Assembly (NCBI GenBank): GCA_024195585.1 | Contig: SWBL01000092.1 | Span: forward strand, 62,001-126,000 | Origin: Aureobasidium sp. EXF-3400 | Taxonomy: Eukaryota; Ascomycota; Dothideomycetes; Dothideales; Saccotheciaceae | Length of the DNA stretch: 64,000 nt | Reading direction: 5' to 3' | Shown: positions 53,364 through 63,640 of the stretch, piece after piece | How positions within the stretch are numbered: position 1 is the first letter of the stretch | How the letters are laid out: each line of letters opens with the position of its first letter | Notes under the pieces: model-generated | Databases searched by the model: none | Told to the model about the DNA's origin: nothing | Seen by the model: only the letters and a program-made list of their open reading frames with translations | Position numbers and translations under genes: made by a program

Positions 53364-53925
53364 TCATCGAGCCTCATTGTCAACCCGCTCTATCTGTGTC
53401 GAGCTCCCGTATCCTCGGTTTCTCGCGAGCGCATCAATGTACTCATACTCCTCATAGACATCACCATTGACCTTAAACGCCCAAGGTGCTTCATCATGCC
53501 TGTCATGGCGACTGGTTCTGGGGTCCAGCATAATCCTGACCAGCGCCTCACCAGAACTCTTCTTTATGAGAGGTCCAAACCAAAGCTGCCTCCTTTCCAT
53601 CGTCATCTCTGGCCAGCCATTCTCATCGCATTCCACAGACTGCTCGCCCCTGTAAAAGATGTAGTATTTACACTTGAAGGGCCTGTGGCAGCCACAAGTC
53701 CGCCAGTGGTATCTATTTGCGCATCGCCGGCCCTTCTCCGACTATCAGAACACCATATTGTTAGTACGCATGCCAGACAACAGGATATCTTCAGGACAGC
53801 CTCACCCATATGTGGGATACTTTGTCGCTGACCTGGGCTCTTGTCAGGTTCGGCTGACCAGTACGTTTGCTCACGTCGAGCTTAGGTGTACGACTTCGTC
53901 GAATGTTGGAGGTTCTGCTGATCAT
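53364..53925 (-). CDS. Hypothetical small basic/Cys-containing protein (two exons)
   Basis: Two exons join in phase: 53925-53806 (40 codons from ATG, MISRTSNIRRSRTPKLDVSK) and 53741-53364 (126 codons). The 64-bp intron has GTGAGG, a textbook TACTAAC branch and TAG. Exon 2 reads smoothly from SEKGRRCANRYHWRTCGCHR through a Cys/Tyr-rich segment to YEEYEYIDALARNRGY and a stop. I do not recognise a family. The frame stays open upstream of the chosen ATG to ~54000, so earlier exons may exist. Small size and four Cys in the middle suggest a compact fold. Not secreted by its visible N-terminus. Confidence 0.5.
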
Positions 53926-54846
53926 CTCGCTTTGTGCTGAAGTTGCGTGTTCACAGTGACTTTTCAGTAGCTTGTGGCAAGCAACATGGTATATGGCAAA
54001 CTATCTTCTCTACGAGTGCGATTCACGCGGTCCCGGCAGACGGTCACCCCAGCCTCGGAGGCTGGTCGATTCAACATGGGTGGAGTCTTAGACCCCTGGT
54101 TCTCGCTATCATCGCTAGTGGTCTGCTACCGACCCACAGCCAGAAGGCCTGTTTCCAAAGAAACGACAATTCCGACTGCCAGGAGGGTCTGGATGACAGC
54201 ATAGACACTGTCGCTCTGACCTACCAGCCTCGGCCAGCATTATCGGGAACTGGTATCACTGACTTTTTCTTTTTTCGTGAGTATGCTCGTGTTGCTATGC
54301 GGGAGAAACAACGCGACATGCAATCCAATCTATTTCGACACGGCCGCGATTTTTATGCGGTGGGATCCGAGCTTTCGTCATGGAATTTACGCACCCGAGT
54401 ATGCGCGTCCAAAGTTCAAAAAGTACTTGTCAAGTACGAGGAACCTTCGGGTCCATCATATGTCTGGCAAAGGTTCTCCTGCCATCGTACTTGGAAAATC
54501 TCCAGGTAAGATGTGTTACGACTCGATTGTGTGCACGATAATCAGCATTGCGGCTATCTTAACAAGTCCGTGAGCGGGCACTGGTGCATGCTTCATATAC
54601 TATACCACCAACCACCCGACACAGCAGTGGATCTCTGTCCTCCCAGCCTCTTCTTGTGTTGAAGTCAAAGATTAGGACATCAACATGCTGAAATAGACGT
54701 AATTGCTCTTGTAAGTCGCAGATACTCAAATCAATTGCTATGATCATTCACTGTACCCTTTTTCGATCTTATCATTTCCTGTACCCTTTTCCAATTTTAT
54801 CTCTTACCTTCCCTCCACTAAGGTCGCATGCCCGCAACCAAAAAAT
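53926..54846. other. Intergenic region, possible further exons
   Basis: Could hold 5' exons of the 53.4-53.9 kb gene on the minus strand. Plus-strand frames at 53934-54509 and 54277-54573 overlap each other and lack clear coding features. Two copies of TGTACCCTTTT sit ~40 bp apart just before the next gene. Confidence 0.35.
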
Positions 54847-55818
54847 ATGAGAGCTGGCACTATCAAAAGTTCCGAGATGGAATGGCTTCACAGTCAGTCG
54901 CAAAAAATGCAGATTCAGCTTGAGCCACGTAGGACCAGAAGCGGTATCAACTACGATGTCTACATGAGCGACGAGGATACCGAGGACGATAATAGCACGA
55001 ATGACGAGGATACCGAGGATGATAGTGACACGAGCAACGAGAATACCTACACGAGCGACGGAGACCATGACACGAGCGATGAGGATACCAACACGAGCGT
55101 TGACGATATCAACATAAGCGATGGAGACACCGAACCGAGCGATGAGATTATCGAGATCGGTAGTGTCAACGAGGAAGACACCGACATGAACGACGAGATT
55201 ATCGAGATTAATAATCTCAGTGATGAAGTCGGTAGCGTCATCGACCTCACAGCCGAAGACACCGACGAAGATGACTTCCAAGCAAGCGACGAACCCACAC
55301 CCAGCGGCCAACCAATAGACATTGACACGACTCCCGAAAGCTGGCTAGAAGAATGGCCAGAACAAAGTCCAGCAAGAGCAGACTTAGCGGTAAGTTACAA
55401 CGCCAGACAGCAACGCCGAGCGAGGGCTAACAAGCAACAGGACATGCAGCGATACCAAGCAAAAGACCAAGAATTCCACATGCCAGCACGAAGACACAAC
55501 CAAACATTCCGAGAAAACAAGTACGGCAAACCCTCAGTGCATGAGATCTTGGTAGTCTGGATCTTCGTCGAAGCATTCGATCGACACTTTTGGCTACCTT
55601 CTGCTTTTGATCATCCTCGCGGTAGACCGTATGAGATTGTATGTCAGAGGGTATGGGATGCGTGGCACAGGACTCGACGTCGATATGATAGCTTTACGGA
55701 TGTGGTTGCTTCGATTGAGAAGGGTGGTGAGCACGATTGGCCGAATGTGACGCCTGAGATGTTGCAGTTTCCTAAGCACCGTGTGCGACACAGAAAGCGT
55801 AACCCAGTGGATAGTTGA
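54847..55818 (+). CDS. Acidic-repeat protein with SUMO-interaction-like motif, unknown function
   Basis: Single exon, 323 aa, ATG at 54847. After a basic start (about 30 aa) residues ~40-120 form a highly acidic, Ser/Thr/Asn-containing repeat (variants of SDEDTEDDNS), built from imperfect short repeats of the GAGGATACC..GACGA type in DNA. It is followed by VIDLTAEDTDEDD, which fits the SUMO-interacting motif plus acidic flank. The C-terminal half is ordered and basic, with many Trp, Arg and His (VWIFVEAFDRHFWLPSAFDH, WDAWHRTRRRYDSF). The charge layout suggests a nuclear protein; no catalytic motif is seen. Likely lineage-specific. Confidence 0.6.
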   Translation: MRAGTIKSSEMEWLHSQSQKMQIQLEPRRTRSGINYDVYMSDEDTEDDNSTNDEDTEDDSDTSNENTYTSDGDHDTSDEDTNTSVDDINISDGDTEPSDEIIEIGSVNEEDTDMNDEIIEINNLSDEVGSVIDLTAEDTDEDDFQASDEPTPSGQPIDIDTTPESWLEEWPEQSPARADLAVSYNARQQRRARANKQQDMQRYQAKDQEFHMPARRHNQTFRENKYGKPSVHEILVVWIFVEAFDRHFWLPSAFDHPRGRPYEIVCQRVWDAWHRTRRRYDSFTDVVASIEKGGEHDWPNVTPEMLQFPKHRVRHRKRNPVDS

Positions 55819-56051
55819 AATAAAAATTGATTTCCTCTATTGCTCTGCAATCGTCAGCACTATGTGAGATGTTTCTGATACTGTTTTCAATGGACGATAG
55901 GAGGGTGTCGGGACGGAGGAGAACAAAAAGTGCGTCATGCGTCGCCGATGGCGGGGCAGGCAATTGGTCAGCAGCAGATAAACCGCAGACAGGCGAAATC
56001 AACCAAACCATGGCAACCTTCTTCCACTGATCATATCGCACATCACACATC

Positions 56052-57083
56052 ATGGACGAACGCGTAGATTCACGAGCCGCCTCAGTCGATGGCAACGCCG
56101 ACATCAACGCCCCCCTCAAAGCCGCCCCAAAACTCGTCGCTCCCGAACCCGAACACTGTCCCGGCCCCGAGTCTCAAAGCGCCGGCAAAGGCGATGCCTG
56201 CGCCGGATGTCCAAACCAGCAAATCTGTGCCACCGCCCCTAAAGGCCCTGATCCCGATATCCCTCTCATCACCGCCCGCTTAGCCTCAGTCAAGCACAAG
56301 ATCCTGGTTCTCAGTGGCAAGGGTGGGGTTGGGAAATCTACCTTTACTACTATGCTAGGTCATGCGTTTGCTGCAAACCCGGATGCGCAGGTTGGAATTA
56401 TGGATACAGATATTTGTGGGCCGAGTATTCCGAAGATGATGGGGGTGGAGCAAGAGACTATTCATGTGAGCAATGCTGGATGGAGTCCTGTCTGGGTCAC
56501 TGAGAACTTGGGTGTCATGAGTGTTCAATTCATGCTGCCCAACCGCGATGATGCTGTTATCTGGCGTGGTCCCAAGAAGAATGGCTTGATCAAGCAGTTC
56601 CTTAAGGATGTTGAGTGGGGCGAGCTGGATTACCTTGTTGTCGACACCCCTCCTGGTACCAGTGACGAACATCTCAGTGTCAACAGTTTCCTCAAGGAGT
56701 CTGGAGTCGACGGTGCTGTTGTTGTCACCACTCCACAGGAAGTCAGTCTTCTGGACGTGCGAAAGGAAATTGATTTCTGTCGCAAGGCTGGCATCAAGGT
56801 TCTCGGTATTGTCGAGAACATGTCGGGCTTTGTCTGTCCCAAGTGCACCCACGAGAGTCAGATCTTCAAGGCTACTACTGGTGGTGCTAGACAGTTGGCC
56901 AAGGACATGTCTATTCCCTTCCTTGGCGCAGTCCCATTGGATCCTCGCATTGGCATGGCTTGCGACTTTGGCGAAAGCTTCTTCGACAACTTCCCCGACA
57001 GCCCGGCGTGTGATGCTCTTCGTCATGTCGTCAGCAGAGTTGGCGAAGAGATGGGTGTTGACACTTCTTACCAAGAGGATTGA
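56052..57083 (+). CDS. NBP35: NBP35, cytosolic Fe-S cluster assembly ATPase
   Basis: P-loop scaffold protein which, with Cfd1, assembles 4Fe-4S clusters for cytosolic and nuclear proteins. Single exon, 343 aa. The diagnostic N-terminal cluster site is C36-x13-C50-x2-C53-x5-C59. The deviant Walker A GKGGVGKS starts at about residue 89, and [14 protein letters not shown] and [10 protein letters not shown] follow. The C-terminal bridging cluster motif CPKC lies near residue 257. Nbp35 rather than Cfd1 is indicated by the N-terminal Cys set. All functional residues are present. Confidence 0.96.
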   Translation: MDERVDSRAASVDGNADINAPLKAAPKLVAPEPEHCPGPESQSAGKGDACAGCPNQQICATAPKGPDPDIPLITARLASVKHKILVLSGKGGVGKSTFTTMLGHAFAANPDAQVGIMDTDICGPSIPKMMGVEQETIHVSNAGWSPVWVTENLGVMSVQFMLPNRDDAVIWRGPKKNGLIKQFLKDVEWGELDYLVVDTPPGTSDEHLSVNSFLKESGVDGAVVVTTPQEVSLLDVRKEIDFCRKAGIKVLGIVENMSGFVCPKCTHESQIFKATTGGARQLAKDMSIPFLGAVPLDPRIGMACDFGESFFDNFPDSPACDALRHVVSRVGEEMGVDTSYQED

Positions 57084-58068
57084 ACTCTACTCGAATCGAA
57101 CAAGCAAAGATATTCATTGCTTCTCTGAACATCTGGACAAGACCGGAGCTCGATATGCCGCTTCCTAAGTGTAGTACACGTTGGCCGTCAGTACCACGTC
57201 GCCCATCCGACCCAAGAGAATCTGCCATCGATGGTTGGCTCCTGCTGTCCAGCAAGTCATTGATGTCGCAAAGCAGCAGTACCAGCTGCGAGAATTGCCA
57301 GTACGTGGATTGGAATGGCCCGAGGGCCTGAAATCCGCTGCTCGCTCATCAAAGATCACTGTGGCACGATGGTGGGAGGCAAATCTGAGGCAGGCACTGA
57401 GCCAGGCCACTACTGTCAAGGCGGCAACGAATCACATAGGCGGCTCAGATCCAACTCTCGGGTACACTGAAACACGAGCAGGGTTAGCATGAACCACCGC
57501 CTTCCACTACCAGGAAGAAGTTGCGAAAAGGCAAGCAATGCCCATAGCTTTGCCCAAAGTATACAGTAGGTAGATAGAAAACCTAGGTCGTTTCTTGGAT
57601 CGAACCAAGAGCGCATCATCTCGAATCTATGGTGTATCTCTCAAGAGCAATTGCCAATCTGCCAATACCAGACAAGTCTTCTGCAAGATCTAATCGCAAG
57701 GGCAAACGGCTTGACCAAGAGAGCCTTGCAGCATCGGTAACCGTAACTCAAGCACCCATTGCTTGGAGAATACTGCAGCGGTCGGTGGTCACATTCATTC
57801 TCATGAAGAAAATCAAGTCGTTCTTAGTAGAAGCATTGTGTAATGTGTCGGTAGCTACTGAAGCATTCTAAGCTATCTCGTGGACATATCTAGTCGCCCC
57901 TGCTCCTTCGTTCGCCTTCAGCTATATCATTTCTGTTGTAGAAACAGGCAAAAGCAATGCATCTACAGAAAAATCCGCCCCAGCAAAGACACCGAGCAAA
58001 GACATTACTGTACAGCAATAACATTATAGCCGAATCCTCATCTACCCCACCAGCAGTATATCTCGCAC
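57084..58068. other. Intergenic region with a possible lone exon
   Basis: Bases 57175-57492 (+) are open after a TAG acceptor-like site and look moderately coding (QQVIDVAKQQYQLRELPVRG), without an ATG. Otherwise nothing is recognised. Confidence 0.3.
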
Positions 58069-60257
58069 CTACTCATCCAAAGCGATAGGATTATACCACG
58101 AGCCCGTCGAGTCTCGCACCTTGATCTTTACCTTCGCCTCCTTCTTTCTCTTCTTCTTCGGCCGAGGAATAGGCTTTGAAGGGCTAGTTGATGGCTCAAC
58201 CTTCACACTCGCTTCATCCGCAACATCAACTTCATCCGCATCATCTGCCTTGCGCTTGTCGCCAATCTTCTGGCGACTCTCGGTAGTTTGTTTGCGACAC
58301 TTCTTGCCAGGACGATGACATTTGCCGCATCCGCAGTTGCAACTCACACATCCCTGGTCTTTGCGACGGTGCTTGCAGGAAGTGACCTCAGGCACAGTCG
58401 TTTCGGCTGATGTGGTTTTAGCCATAGTCTGAGGCATGGATGGCGAGGTTGCAACGATCCTTTGGGCTGTTTTAGATGTGATTGCACCTTTCTGTTCAGC
58501 GCCCTTAGGTGCTTGATCTTGTTTTGCCGCATTCTTTGGCAATGGAAGACCTCTTGCACGAGCATTATGAAAGTTTCGACAAGTGCCGCTGTGTGGAATG
58601 CCACACATGCTGCACGGATCTCGACAGATACCAGTGTGTAGCTTGCCGCACGATGTACACGTGCTGCACCCATCTTCACAGTTTCCGAGATGTCGTTTGT
58701 CACACGCGCTGCACACAAGACCTCGACAGAGTCCGATGTGTCGTTCGTTACACGTGCTGCACAGAGGATAGCACTTACCCGAGTGTTTTCTGCCGCAATT
58801 CTTGCACCGTTGAACTTCAACCGTAGTCTGAGCACGAGACACAGACGGGGACGAAGTATTGACAGGGGAACTTGCAGACCTTGCTGGCTGTTTCCCAGCT
58901 GCTCGCGAAGATAGCGGAGGTACAGGGGGTTGAACTCCAGCAGGAGGCAAGTTTTTGTCATTCAAATGCAAGCGTGGGGTTCCAAGCTCACGGGAAGCCA
59001 CTGGCTTCTTACCCTCAGTGGGTTCTGAAGTCTTGCTACCACCTCTGTACGAAGGTCTGGCATCGAGGGGAGGCTTGGCAGAGGGACGGATGATGCGTGT
59101 TGATGGACCGGGTGTGGGTGTGTACATTCTGGCTGGCCCAGCCCCAGAGTGTGAAGGAGTCTCGCTGTTGCGCGGAACGCTCGAGTGGATTGGCATTCTC
59201 GTAGGGGCTTGAGATGGGCCAGACTTAGGGGTCGGCAAATGGTGTATGGGAGCTTGTAGTGGACGTCCACGGTCTGGCTGAACTCGGTCCAAGGTCTGAT
59301 TCTGCGCGACAGCATTGGGAGTGCCAGTGGTATCGATGAGAGGCTTTCGTGATGGATGTACCACATCGGAGGTGTGCCGGGCATTCAGAACGGACGCAGG
59401 AGTAGTGTTCAATAAGCGGGTGTTTACAGCTTTTGGTGGTTCAGACGGTAGTGGTCGAGATGCTGAACCGAAAGAAGCTTGACCAAAACGCATAGGGGCT
59501 TTGCCCTGTTGTCTGGATAGTCCATTTGCAGCGCTAGAGTGTGCAGTAGGAGTGTGAACTGGTTGAGCAGGTGTCCGATTCGCGTAGCCTCTGGACTCTG
59601 GCGGAGCTGCTGTAGCGTTTGGTGCTGGACGAGGAACAGAAGTCGGATGCGGGATCGGGTTATGCAAACCACCTCTGGGTCCCCGGGGTGCGTTCGGTGG
59701 TGGACGGTTGTCTAGCCATCCGATTTGCTTGACAGCATTGACAGCAGGAGCCGGGGCTGGTGGCTCTGCGATCGTACGGGTCGTGTCATCTCCAAAGCGA
59801 GCCTTTGTGGAGTACACGACCCATGAGAACTCTGTGTAAGGTCTTTTTTCTTGTCTGAAAGCTGTTCTCGTTAGTCTAGGACTCTTGAGAGTTAACTCGA
59901 GGAAGAAGAACAAAGCTTACCATATGGGGCCAACTCCCAACAACGTTCGTTGCAATACTTCCATATAGCCCTCAGTTGGAAATGTGTGTGACGGACTTCT
60001 GCTGGCCAGATCTCGAGTCGAACTTTTGGTTCACGGAGTCTGATATTTCTCTTGCCTAAAATCTTGGCCGCTTTCTCGGTATCACGTTGGATCCATTCCG
60101 CGAGGGAGTAAACGTGCCTCAGCTCTTCGAAGGTCTGTTAGTCAGTTTCGTGCGCGACGGTGGAAGACCGTAAAGAACATACTGATTCCGTTGGGCTGTC
60201 ATAGCCTTCTGCTGTCTTCTGCCAATGAGGTATCTGATCGGGATGTCTTACGGCCAT
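58069..60257 (-). CDS. Tandem CX2CX3HX3C zinc-knuckle-like protein, unknown function
   Basis: Three exons: 60257-60183, 60134-59921 and 59861-58069, total 693 aa in frame; introns 48 and 59 bp (the first ends CTAACAG; the second must use the CAG before CTTTCAG). The N-terminal ~120 residues look ordered (FEELRHVYSLAEWIQRDTEK). A long Pro/Ser/Arg-rich disordered middle follows. Around residues 446-525 five copies of C-x2-C-x3-H-x3-C occur in tandem (CKNCGRKHSGKC, CSTCNERHIGLC, CSACDKRHLGNC, CTSCGKLHTGIC, CSMCGIPHSGTC). A different Cys-rich piece (CVSCNCGCGKCHRPGKKC) comes later, and the tail is Lys-rich like a nuclear signal. Spacing is shorter than the retroviral-type knuckle CX2CX4HX4C. Nucleic-acid or protein binding is inferred. 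Confidence 0.65.
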
Positions 60258-60786
60258 CTTCGGTGCGTCAGAAGTTGTGCATTACTTGATGAAAGGACTG
60301 TATGGTTTGCTGTGGTAATTGAGGTAAGGAGAAAGAGAAAGACAGTGAGCGCAGAGTCACAAAGAAAAGTGGCATGCGCAGAATGTCGCGTCGTGGTAGG
60401 CGCGAAGATGAGCTGTGATACGCGCAGACATAGGAACTCGGAGTGACCAAGGCTTTGTGCAAGACCGGAGTACTGAACAAGCCAAGGAAATCGGGAGCGA
60501 GAGGCAATCTATCTGGTGGTGCTTTTAATCAATATCGAGCATAAATTAACTGCACCCAGCCTTTTATACCACGATCTAGTTCAGTTTGGTGGCGGGTATG
60601 TCGAAGATCATGGGGCTCGAAAGAAGATAAACACATTCGTTACGTACCTTGTCTACCTAACTAATTGTACATACGGATACAGACCCTTATCTCGTGTTAA
60701 AACAAGACATCAATTGCACCGGTTCGAATAACTTGTGCTTGTGCGCCTGTGCAAAGCGATGGCCCTTTTCCATACTCAGAGAACAT
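60258..60786. other. Intergenic region
   Basis: Promoter of the zinc-knuckle-like gene and 3' flank of the next. No feature was recognised. Confidence 0.4.
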
Positions 60787-61941
60787 CTAGTTATGCGTTG
60801 ATAATCTTCCATTGACTAGAAGCAGTTTCTTGCGCATTGGATTCCTTGATGGTTTGAGGACCTTGTATACATGATTCGTCTCTGCGTAAGCACGGTGACC
60901 GCGGTTATTATTCAAAGGTCGAATCCCTGTGACCTCTCCCGTTTCTATTGATCGACGAACGCCGAGGGAAGCAGGCGAAGGAGTAGAGCGTCCTGGCTGA
61001 AAATGTTGTGGTCGAGCAGCAGTAACTCGCAGTCCTTCAGCGCTCTGGCCACCTCCAATGTCAGACCTGTATGCTCTATTTGAATGCTGGGTCATATGTG
61101 TAGACCGGACCGAAGCACGACTGCGCGCATCAGATCTTTCGTTGGTGCCATCATTGATGGTGTCAGCACAATTGGCATGGTTGACGTCGGTAGCATCATC
61201 GATGTAGTTTTCGTCTCCAGAGCTGGCACAATCGGGGGAGCTGATTTCCTCAAATCCAGAATCATCCAACTCAACATTGCCATCGTCATCGAACACGAAT
61301 ATCTCTCCATGATAAGATGCGAAGCTCTCTCCTCCACGGGAAGAGCTGTCATCCATATCGGAAGACGTGTCACCATCGGAGCCGCTTCCGACTACAGCCG
61401 CAGACGAAGACTGAGGAGGCTGGGAATCAATTTGGACAGTAGCGGTGGACGCATTCGACATGTCAAATCGTCTGTGCGTTTGGTCCTGGCTCGGCAAGCA
61501 TTTCCCCGTAGGCTGATAGTCAGAGACCGAGGGTCCTGGCCTCGAAGAGCAGACTGACACAGCTCCGAATTTTGTACGAGATCTGTTCGCCGCGTTGTCC
61601 ATGGTTGTTTCCGTCGATACAAGCATAATCTGTGAAATGTCACGGCTCGTAGAAAGCGGTGTATCGTCAGCTCCAGCGGATAAAACTGGATCCGTATGAA
61701 GTCGTGACGGGGGTCGTATTTGCTGGACCAGTAACGCATCGACATGAATTTTTGGTCTCTGGGTTCGGGCTTCAAGAAATGCTTGAATACCCAAAGACAA
61801 GTCCGTCGGGAGGAGGATCAATTGCTCCTCAATGAGGCGCTGTGGAACGGCGAGTTGACCGCTTGAATGTAACGCATCTCGGCCATATGCTCTTGGAGCA
61901 TCTAGCATGGAGGGAGCGGCCTTTAGAGACTGTTGCGCCAT
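60787..61941 (-). CDS. Hypothetical acidic, disordered protein
   Basis: Single open frame of 384 aa from the ATG at 61941. The first ~60 residues may fold (QRLIEEQLILLPTDLSLGIQ). The centre is Ser/Asp-rich (GSGSDGDTSSDMDDSSS), followed by an acidic segment (FDDDGNVELDDSGFEEISS). The C-terminus is basic (KVLKPSRNPMRKKLLLVNGR). No known domain, signal peptide or membrane segment was seen. It is flanked by other lineage-specific proteins of similar low complexity. Expression is not shown by the sequence, but the intact length on a minus-strand promoter-like start favours a real gene. Confidence 0.5.
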   Translation of the reverse strand: MAQQSLKAAPSMLDAPRAYGRDALHSSGQLAVPQRLIEEQLILLPTDLSLGIQAFLEARTQRPKIHVDALLVQQIRPPSRLHTDPVLSAGADDTPLSTSRDISQIMLVSTETTMDNAANRSRTKFGAVSVCSSRPGPSVSDYQPTGKCLPSQDQTHRRFDMSNASTATVQIDSQPPQSSSAAVVGSGSDGDTSSDMDDSSSRGGESFASYHGEIFVFDDDGNVELDDSGFEEISSPDCASSGDENYIDDATDVNHANCADTINDGTNERSDARSRASVRSTHMTQHSNRAYRSDIGGGQSAEGLRVTAARPQHFQPGRSTPSPASLGVRRSIETGEVTGIRPLNNNRGHRAYAETNHVYKVLKPSRNPMRKKLLLVNGRLSTHN

Positions 61942-62345
61942 GGATGGGAATCGTATTGCTAGACATCAGACAGGCCGGATAGATGTTTAGGACGAGCAGA
62001 GGGTGGCAGGGAAGAGGTGGGCCTCACACGGCGGATCTAAGCATGACATCTCAGGACTCGTGATTCTGTGATCTGCCACGGTGGCAGGATGCGCATCACT
62101 ATCATCCAATGTTAAGCGAGTACACAGACATTTGCGGTGTACATGATCTTGCCTCGACCGACTGGAGTCGAAGTGGAGTGGACGAAGATCAAAGAGTCGC
62201 TGTGACCCCTGACTCGGTCTCCGCACCTGGCAGTCAAACGAACCAGGGCCCAAGCTTCCAGGGTCTCCTCTCATCGACTTTATTTCAATTGATTCCTGAA
62301 CACTCACGCGACATCGACAGGCCACATTTGTGATGGTTATAGGCG

Positions 62346-63579
62346 ATGGATGTGATCGAAGTACCATATTAACCTTGACAGCTCTCGAATTTTACTGGCG
62401 GCGTGGACTGTAGACATCGTATGCACGGCGGAAGGCCATTGTCCGAGCTTTTGATTTTTCCTGGGCTGGGGACCCGCTCGACATCATAGTCTGGAAATAT
62501 ATTGCAGCGACATACCGCGACTGCCGACCCTTGCAAAGAGCCATCTCCCAGCCACCTCAGACCCAAAGCTCAGTTGTTGGTCGGAAGTTCCGTTATGATT
62601 GCACCGTTGGCAAAGTCCTTGAGGAGAGGAGCAAATGGGCATCACACCCTGAGACTCAAACCCTGAAAAACTTCTGTCTCGAGGCGAGTAAGTTCCCCGT
62701 GGCTTCAAGAGAGAGCTGACTGATGCTTCAAGCAGTCTAACAAGCACAATGTATGCCATTCTGCGAAGAGGGTCCAACGGCCGATTAGAATGCGTGCTTC
62801 CCAAGGACAAAAGGAGCTACCCAAGGACAAGGGGCATGACGCCTATACTCGCGAGGTTCAAAGAAACCGCTCGGCATTTCCGCTTGAGGCCGAAAGTTCA
62901 AGACCGGGTACTCAGAGGGTCCAAAGGTCACGTCGAGCCACGGGTCGACTACTGTTCGACAGCTTCTCAATTTGAGACAGTCCGCAACGGACTCGTCGCG
63001 GTCCCAACCTGGAAGCGCTGGGATTTTGAGATGTTACTGAGCATACAGTATTCGAAGAGTCCGAGGAGACGTCACCTTCTAGCTGCGTACGCATTCCAGC
63101 CAGACGGTACACTCACGCCTGAATATGCGAAACCTCTGACCATATACGCGAGATCGCGTCCGGAGTTGGTGACAAGGTACAAGGACCGGCGCCTTCGTAT
63201 GGAAAACTATTTCAGGCGGCAAAGACCTAGGTCCAGTTCAAGGATGGATACGAGAACGAGCAAGACTGTCTTGCCAACTTCTGAGCGGCAAATGCCCGTG
63301 ACAGGTTCGAGGACGAACGCGGTTGTCCAGAAGCAAGTCATTGACTTGACAGAGGGAGACGATGGGAATGTCTCTGATACCGATGACGAGGGACAGGCTC
63401 GGGACAAATTTCGAGAGCCGTCAAGGGATTTGGAAGATTCACCATGGGCTGATATTGAAGAAGAACACACGCTTAGAGAATCGCTGAAGCAGCAAAAGGA
63501 GACTATCTCACCTCGACTGGGACCCAGCCCCGATCCACAGCAGGCAACACCGAGGGGTCGGAGTCAGAATAGAGGTTGA
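62346..63579 (+). CDS. Hypothetical basic protein with SUMO-interaction-like motif
   Basis: I join 62346-62360 (MDVIE), 62414-62687 and 62771-63579, giving 365 aa in frame. Intron 1 is 53 bp (GTACCA..TAG); intron 2 is 83 bp with GTAAGT, branch TCTAAC and a weaker GAG acceptor. Exon 2 content (AGDPLDIIVWKYIAATYRDC) is protein-like and has no in-frame ATG, so an upstream start is needed. The simplest alternative is a single-exon protein from the ATG at 62749 (276 aa). The central part is Arg-rich and possibly folded (WKRWDFEMLLSIQYSKSPRR). Near the end VIDLTEGDD matches a SUMO-interacting motif. Function unknown. Confidence 0.5.
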
Positions 63580-63640
63580 AGGTTGACAGGATGGGAAGAC
63601 GAGGAAGAGGAGCATTGTTGTATTGTTGTTATGGTTGTAT

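Noticed and set aside
57598..57625. tRNA T-arm-like string near 57600
   Set aside because: CTTGGTTCGATCCAAG folds on the minus strand, but no acceptor, D or anticodon arms were found around it.
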